A stretch of 43,425 nt of DNA from CAYPEZ01 sp964409985. Its GTDB lineage: Bacteria; Patescibacteriota; Minisyncoccia; Phycocordibacterales; UBA6899. The stretch spans positions 1 to 43,425 of the forward strand of contig CAYPEZ010000001.1 of assembly GCA_964409985.1 (NCBI GenBank), read 5' to 3'. Within the stretch, counting starts at the first letter, position 1. Each line of letters begins with the position of its first letter. A program made the position numbers and the translations under genes. Below are positions 40,170-43,425 of the stretch, in pieces. Under the pieces are notes generated by a model. The model searched no databases, was not told where the DNA came from, and saw nothing but the letters and a program-made list of their open reading frames with translations.

Positions 40170-40880
40170 CTAGGCATTCTGAAGTGCGGCAATCGCTACA
40201 TCCACATCACTTGCACCAAAAATCGCTGACCCTGCGACAAGGCGAGTCGCCCCTGCGCCCACAAGATCATGTGCGGTCTTGAGACTCACCCCCCCATCTA
40301 CACTGATAGGCATATCTGGGAACTTCAGGCGAAGCGTGTGAATATGCTTGAGGACTCCTTCATCAAATGGCTGGCCCTGATATCCGATCTTAGCAATGCC
40401 CATGCACTGCACGAAATCAATCTTCGACATATAAGGAAGTATGCTTTCTAGGGGCGTATCCGGATTAATCGCAAGCCCGAGCTCAATGACTTTTGTGGTA
40501 CCAATAGATCGTGCTTCGGGACGAAAAATATCGTGGCCAAAAAACATATCAATGTTCTTTACTGCCTCAATGTGAAAGATGAGTCTCGAGGCTCCAAGGG
40601 GAAGCCATTCATCGATATGCTTCTCCGGCTCAGAAATCATGAGATCGATCTCATAATCGAGATCTTCCCACTCTGGGAGACCTTCGTCTTGTGTGGAGAG
40701 TGCTTTGAAGTGCACCTCGCCTTCAACCCCCCCATCTGTGTACGGCCAGCTACGAGATGCCACAAAGACACCGTCCATAATATCAATCTGTGCGAGCCCA
40801 ACAATGCCTGATACTTTCTCTGCTTTTTCTTTTAGGTCATCAAAAGACACAGGCATGATGGCAGGGATAATTTCTCTCAT
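40170..40880 (-). CDS. Ribulose-phosphate 3-epimerase-like protein with altered metal site
   Basis: The 236-residue TIM-barrel protein aligns with Rpe: IPAIMPVSFDDL (for PSILSADF), QIDIMDGVFV, DLMI, FHIEA and a C-terminal VDGGVSLKTAHDLVGAGATRLVAGSAIF. Two histidines that bind the catalytic metal in known Rpe are replaced: HxD is QID (Q31) and the later VHLM is IDLM (D79). The first metal aspartate (D33) and the VDGGV aspartate remain. It also has an insert rich in acidic residues (about 45-75). It starts 4 bases inside the rpiB end (ATGA overlap), which supports a pentose-phosphate role, but canonical activity is uncertain. Confidence 0.85.
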   Translation of the reverse strand: MREIIPAIMPVSFDDLKEKAEKVSGIVGLAQIDIMDGVFVASRSWPYTDGGVEGEVHFKALSTQDEGLPEWEDLDYEIDLMISEPEKHIDEWLPLGASRLIFHIEAVKNIDMFFGHDIFRPEARSIGTTKVIELGLAINPDTPLESILPYMSKIDFVQCMGIAKIGYQGQPFDEGVLKHIHTLRLKFPDMPISVDGGVSLKTAHDLVGAGATRLVAGSAIFGASDVDVAIAALQNA

Positions 40881-41317
40881 AGATCAATTTTTTTAATACG
40901 ACGATCGTGTCTCTCATCTTCAGTAAAAGGTGTTGTAAGCCACAGATCAATGACGTGTTTTGCATCATCACCGGAAAGGAATCGAGCCCCAAGCGAGAGC
41001 ATGTTTGCATTATTGTGTTCTCGAGAAAGCTTAATGATATCTGGGGATCCTCCATAATAGACCGTTGCTCGTACGCCACGAATGCGGTTTGCAACCATGG
41101 CCTCCCCTTGCCCCGACCCCCCAAAGATAATTCCCCGCTCGACTTCACCACTTGAAACTTTTTCCGCTGCTGGCCGAATAAAATCAGGATAATCATCTCC
41201 GCTTTGGAGGTCATATGCTCCAACGTCAACAATCTCGTGACCCGCGCGTTCAAGATACGTTTTGATTTCCTCTTTCATCAAGAACCCTGCATGATCTGTT
41301 CCGAGTGCAATACGCAT
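40877..41317 (-). CDS. rpiB: Ribose-5-phosphate isomerase B
   Basis: The 146-residue protein interconverts ribose 5-phosphate and ribulose 5-phosphate. The N-terminal GTDHAGFLMKEEIKTYL and the SREHNNANMLSLGARFL motif are family signatures. The E. coli catalytic cysteine (CGTG) is replaced by GGSGQGE (66-72), the pattern of the mycobacterial type that uses the glutamate as base. It starts 5 bases after gap and overlaps the epimerase-like gene, forming gap-rpiB-rpe. Confidence 0.94.
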   Translation of the reverse strand: MRIALGTDHAGFLMKEEIKTYLERAGHEIVDVGAYDLQSGDDYPDFIRPAAEKVSSGEVERGIIFGGSGQGEAMVANRIRGVRATVYYGGSPDIIKLSREHNNANMLSLGARFLSGDDAKHVIDLWLTTPFTEDERHDRRIKKIDL

Positions 41318-41322
41318 ACCGC

Positions 41323-42363
41323 CTATACTGTTGCATGCTTCCCCACAAGAAGAACATGCTTAACTAATGTGTTCGTGTATCCCATTTCATTATCGTACCA
41401 TGCAAGGACTTTCACGAGATTTCCATCAACAACACGCGTCATATCAAGATCTGCAATAGACCCATACGTCTGACCAATGATATCTGCAGAGACAAGCGGC
41501 TCATCCGTACAGGTATAAATTCCTTCCCATTTTGGATCTTTTGCTGCATCTCGGAGGATCTGATTGACTTCATCTCGTGAGGTATTTCGTTTGGCAATAA
41601 ACGTTATATCTGCAATTGACCCCGCTATCACCGGAACGCGGATCGAAATTCCGTCAAATTTTCCCGCAAGGTCAGGAATGGCTTCTGTGACAGCAATCGC
41701 TGCCCCCGTCGAAGCAGGAATCATGCTTTGTGCAGCTGCTCTCCCTCCACGAAAATCCTTCCCCCCAGGGCCGTCAACGATTTTTTGTGTCCCGGTGTAT
41801 GCATGCGTGGTATTGAGAAGCGCTTTTTCAATTCCAATCTTTTCGTGAAGTATTGCCATGACCGGAGATGCTGCGTTCGTTGTGCATGACGCGTTTGAAG
41901 AAATCTGCGCAGAGACAAGTCTGTCTTCGTTGAGTCCCATCAGTGCGGTTACTCCCGTTACCCCTTCCACGACCTGGCCCTTCACAGGAGCAGTGATCAC
42001 AACACGCTTGGCTCCCGCATCAAGGTGAACCTTCGCCTTATCATAGGCAGTGAACAAGCCCGTCGACTCAACAACAACATCAATATGCATGTCACGCCAC
42101 GGGAGTTTTGTCGCATCTTTTTCTTGCACAAGAATCGTGCGCTCTCCATCGACAATGAATGTGGTTTTTCCATCAACCACTTCAGTCTTTACATCAAAAT
42201 CCGCACGCCCATATGCTGTATCGTATTTGAGGAGATACACCATATTTTCCGGATCACCAAGATCATTAACCGCAACAATATTGAGCTCAGGGTGCTTTCG
42301 AGCTAACTTAAAGAATGCTCTTCCAATGCGACCAAAACCATTAATTGCAACGCGAATAGCCAT
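41323..42363 (-). CDS. gap: Glyceraldehyde-3-phosphate dehydrogenase
   Basis: The 346-residue enzyme oxidises glyceraldehyde 3-phosphate to 1,3-bisphosphoglycerate. The NAD motif is INGFGRIGR at the N terminus. The active-site SNASCTTN carries C160, and H187 (NTTHAYT) completes the pair. WYDNEMGYTNTLVKH near the end is conserved. The ATG at 42363 lacks a Shine-Dalgarno. TATACT is 30 bases upstream (42399-42394), and CATAAT also lies nearer the start. Confidence 0.97.
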   Translation of the reverse strand: MAIRVAINGFGRIGRAFFKLARKHPELNIVAVNDLGDPENMVYLLKYDTAYGRADFDVKTEVVDGKTTFIVDGERTILVQEKDATKLPWRDMHIDVVVESTGLFTAYDKAKVHLDAGAKRVVITAPVKGQVVEGVTGVTALMGLNEDRLVSAQISSNASCTTNAASPVMAILHEKIGIEKALLNTTHAYTGTQKIVDGPGGKDFRGGRAAAQSMIPASTGAAIAVTEAIPDLAGKFDGISIRVPVIAGSIADITFIAKRNTSRDEVNQILRDAAKDPKWEGIYTCTDEPLVSADIIGQTYGSIADLDMTRVVDGNLVKVLAWYDNEMGYTNTLVKHVLLVGKHATV

Positions 42364-42435
42364 GTAATTACAGGATTATGATTAGATAGAAGAAGTATAC
42401 TCTAGATATACTTTTCCCTCCCGTGGATAGCTTCA

Positions 42436-43215
42436 TTAGTACGATGAGAGAGCAAAGAGATCTTCTTTGAGGACGCCCTTACGCAGCTCCATAGATGGTG
42501 TTTCCAAGACCTTACGATATGTCGCATCTGGTTGTTTTTCTTCGACAGTGATTGTGTACGACCCAGGAGGCACAAGAACATAGAATCTGCCTAATTCATC
42601 TGCAACAACCTTTTTGACCATTGTCTGAGTCCCAGCTAGAAACACCTTAATGAGAGCAAATGGAATTGGTTTTCCTTCTTTTGACAACACGCGAGCAATC
42701 TTATGTCTGCGTTTCCAAGTAATCTGAACAACAAAAATGATGCCATAGACGATCGACATGACAATATTGAGTGTTGTTGGCTCAAGATACGCCGCAAAAA
42801 GCGAGAACAAGAATCCCACAAAAAAGAGTGTGTTGAATATGATTAGGCGAATACGTTCCCTGCGCGAATAGACCTTGAATACCTGATCCTTGTTTTTTGC
42901 AAACTCATTCCAGTCGAACTCAATGGGATCGAGTGGAATATTGTATCGAGCAACATCTCCTTCGTTGACACCAAATGATTCTCCAAAATAAAGATTATCA
43001 TAAAACTCATCTCGGCTTTTGCCTTGAAGTTCTTTTGAAGGAAACCGGTAGTGAGTTTTATTAGCAACAATGACATATTCTCCTGGCTTCAAAATAAAAC
43101 CATACCGTCCATCAAGATCTGTAATCGCTTCCCCTGTCGAGCGTTTTGTCGACTGATCCTGCGCAATCACATACGCGGGATCAAGGGGGCGCTTGGTGAC
43201 AGAATCATATACCAC
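42436..43215 (-). CDS. Membrane protein with carboxypeptidase-regulatory-like domains, probably 5'-truncated
   Basis: A 259-residue frame from GTG 43215. Two beta-sandwich segments of the carboxypeptidase regulatory-like type (VVYDSVTKRPLDPAYVIAQD...DGRYGFILKPGEYVI, and PIPFALIKVFLAG...DELGRFYVLVPPGSYTI) flank two transmembrane helices (about 123-160). In frame upstream, residues such as LIGLVTGIFRKKRREPWG continue without a start until a stop at about 43258. The gene therefore looks as if it has lost its 5' part or been frameshifted, since related proteins usually begin well before the WGVVYD block. The function is unknown. Confidence 0.6.
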   Translation of the reverse strand: MVYDSVTKRPLDPAYVIAQDQSTKRSTGEAITDLDGRYGFILKPGEYVIVANKTHYRFPSKELQGKSRDEFYDNLYFGESFGVNEGDVARYNIPLDPIEFDWNEFAKNKDQVFKVYSRRERIRLIIFNTLFFVGFLFSLFAAYLEPTTLNIVMSIVYGIIFVVQITWKRRHKIARVLSKEGKPIPFALIKVFLAGTQTMVKKVVADELGRFYVLVPPGSYTITVEEKQPDATYRKVLETPSMELRKGVLKEDLFALSSY

Positions 43216-43425
43216 CCCCCATGGCTCACGTCGTTTTTTTCTAAAAATACCAGTAACTAAACCTATAAGCTAAAGGAAAAACAAGTAGAGATAATAAAAA
43301 TCTTGCTACGTTTTCGAATTAACATTCTGTCCTGATTATCCGACTGAATCACTGAACTCCGGCTATTACATCCTGGATTATTTTACAGAACACTCCAGTT
43401 TTAAAATATTGTCCAGTTGCGCAAT
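43216..43425. other. AT-rich end of window without a recognisable gene
   Basis: These 210 bases hold no convincing open frame on either strand and no clear hairpin. They may include the damaged 5' end of the membrane protein gene at 42436-43215. Confidence 0.5.

Noticed and set aside
3353..43215. Alternative genetic code with UGA read as glycine (as in SR1/Gracilibacteria)
   Set aside because: UGA is used as a terminal stop in several genes (for example the HIT gene and the P-loop kinase), and no conserved gene needs UGA readthrough.

Overview
The window most resembles a Patescibacteria/CPR genome, probably of the Paceibacteria (Parcubacteria) type. The basis is gene content and gene form. 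Translation and replication genes are stripped down: ThrS has no TGS domain, PheS has no N-terminal coiled-coil arm, and PheT has no OB-fold tRNA-binding domain. Central carbon metabolism is only a glycolysis/pentose-phosphate core, and there are many secreted or membrane-anchored proteins of low complexity. UGA is used as a normal stop codon, so the code is standard. Three N runs (844-853, 10637-10646, 16845-16944) show that this is a scaffold; the species cannot be named from the sequence.

Layout. 1-2529: a membrane-anchored protein and a secreted M23 peptidase gene broken by a frameshift at a GT repeat. 2639-10239: rnhB (minus), then plus-strand dnaE, two small genes (one a DUF2384 antitoxin-like protein), a T-box leader with thrS, an unknown gene and a small P-loop kinase, most closed by clear terminators. 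10251-16760 (minus): gyrB and a PheRS operon, pheS - HIT - pheT - C39 peptidase. In this operon pheT carries an NlpC/P60 peptidase domain inside its B5 domain. 16789-17228: tRNA-Thr(UGU) followed by tandem copies of its 3' end plus terminator, interrupted by an assembly gap. 17325-25544 (minus): two paralogous copies of a two-gene surface module (single-pass anchor + very long Cys-rich/HYDIN-like secreted protein) and a small membrane protein. 25571-30320 (minus): rplY, a coiled-coil lytic transglycosylase, rpmE, prfA, rpsB and tsf. 30361-34800 (minus): a polytopic membrane protein, a 2-hydroxyacid dehydrogenase, a LamG/peptidoglycan-binding protein, class II aldolase and a small unknown gene. 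34884-35912 (plus): a PfkB sugar kinase. 35922-43215 (minus): a large anchored surface protein, split transketolase, an Rpe-like protein, rpiB, gap and a membrane protein that looks 5'-truncated.

How the genes work together. Aldolase, GAPDH, transketolase, Rpe-like protein and RpiB form a core that interconverts hexose, triose and pentose phosphates. The M23, lytic transglycosylase, peptidoglycan-binding and NlpC/P60/C39 domains point to cell-wall remodelling and a heavily decorated surface. Expression signals are distinctive. Several genes have a TATACT-like -10 hexamer only 6-9 bases before the start codon and no Shine-Dalgarno sequence, which predicts leaderless mRNAs; others keep GGAG-type sites. 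thrS is controlled by a short but complete-looking T-box, whose UGGA bulge matches the encoded UCCA end of the tRNA-Thr in this window.

Best candidates for something new: the PheT-NlpC/P60 chimera inside an operon with HIT and C39 genes; the 174-bp tandem repeats derived from tRNA-Thr; the compact T-box; and the possible phase-variable switch in the M23 gene.
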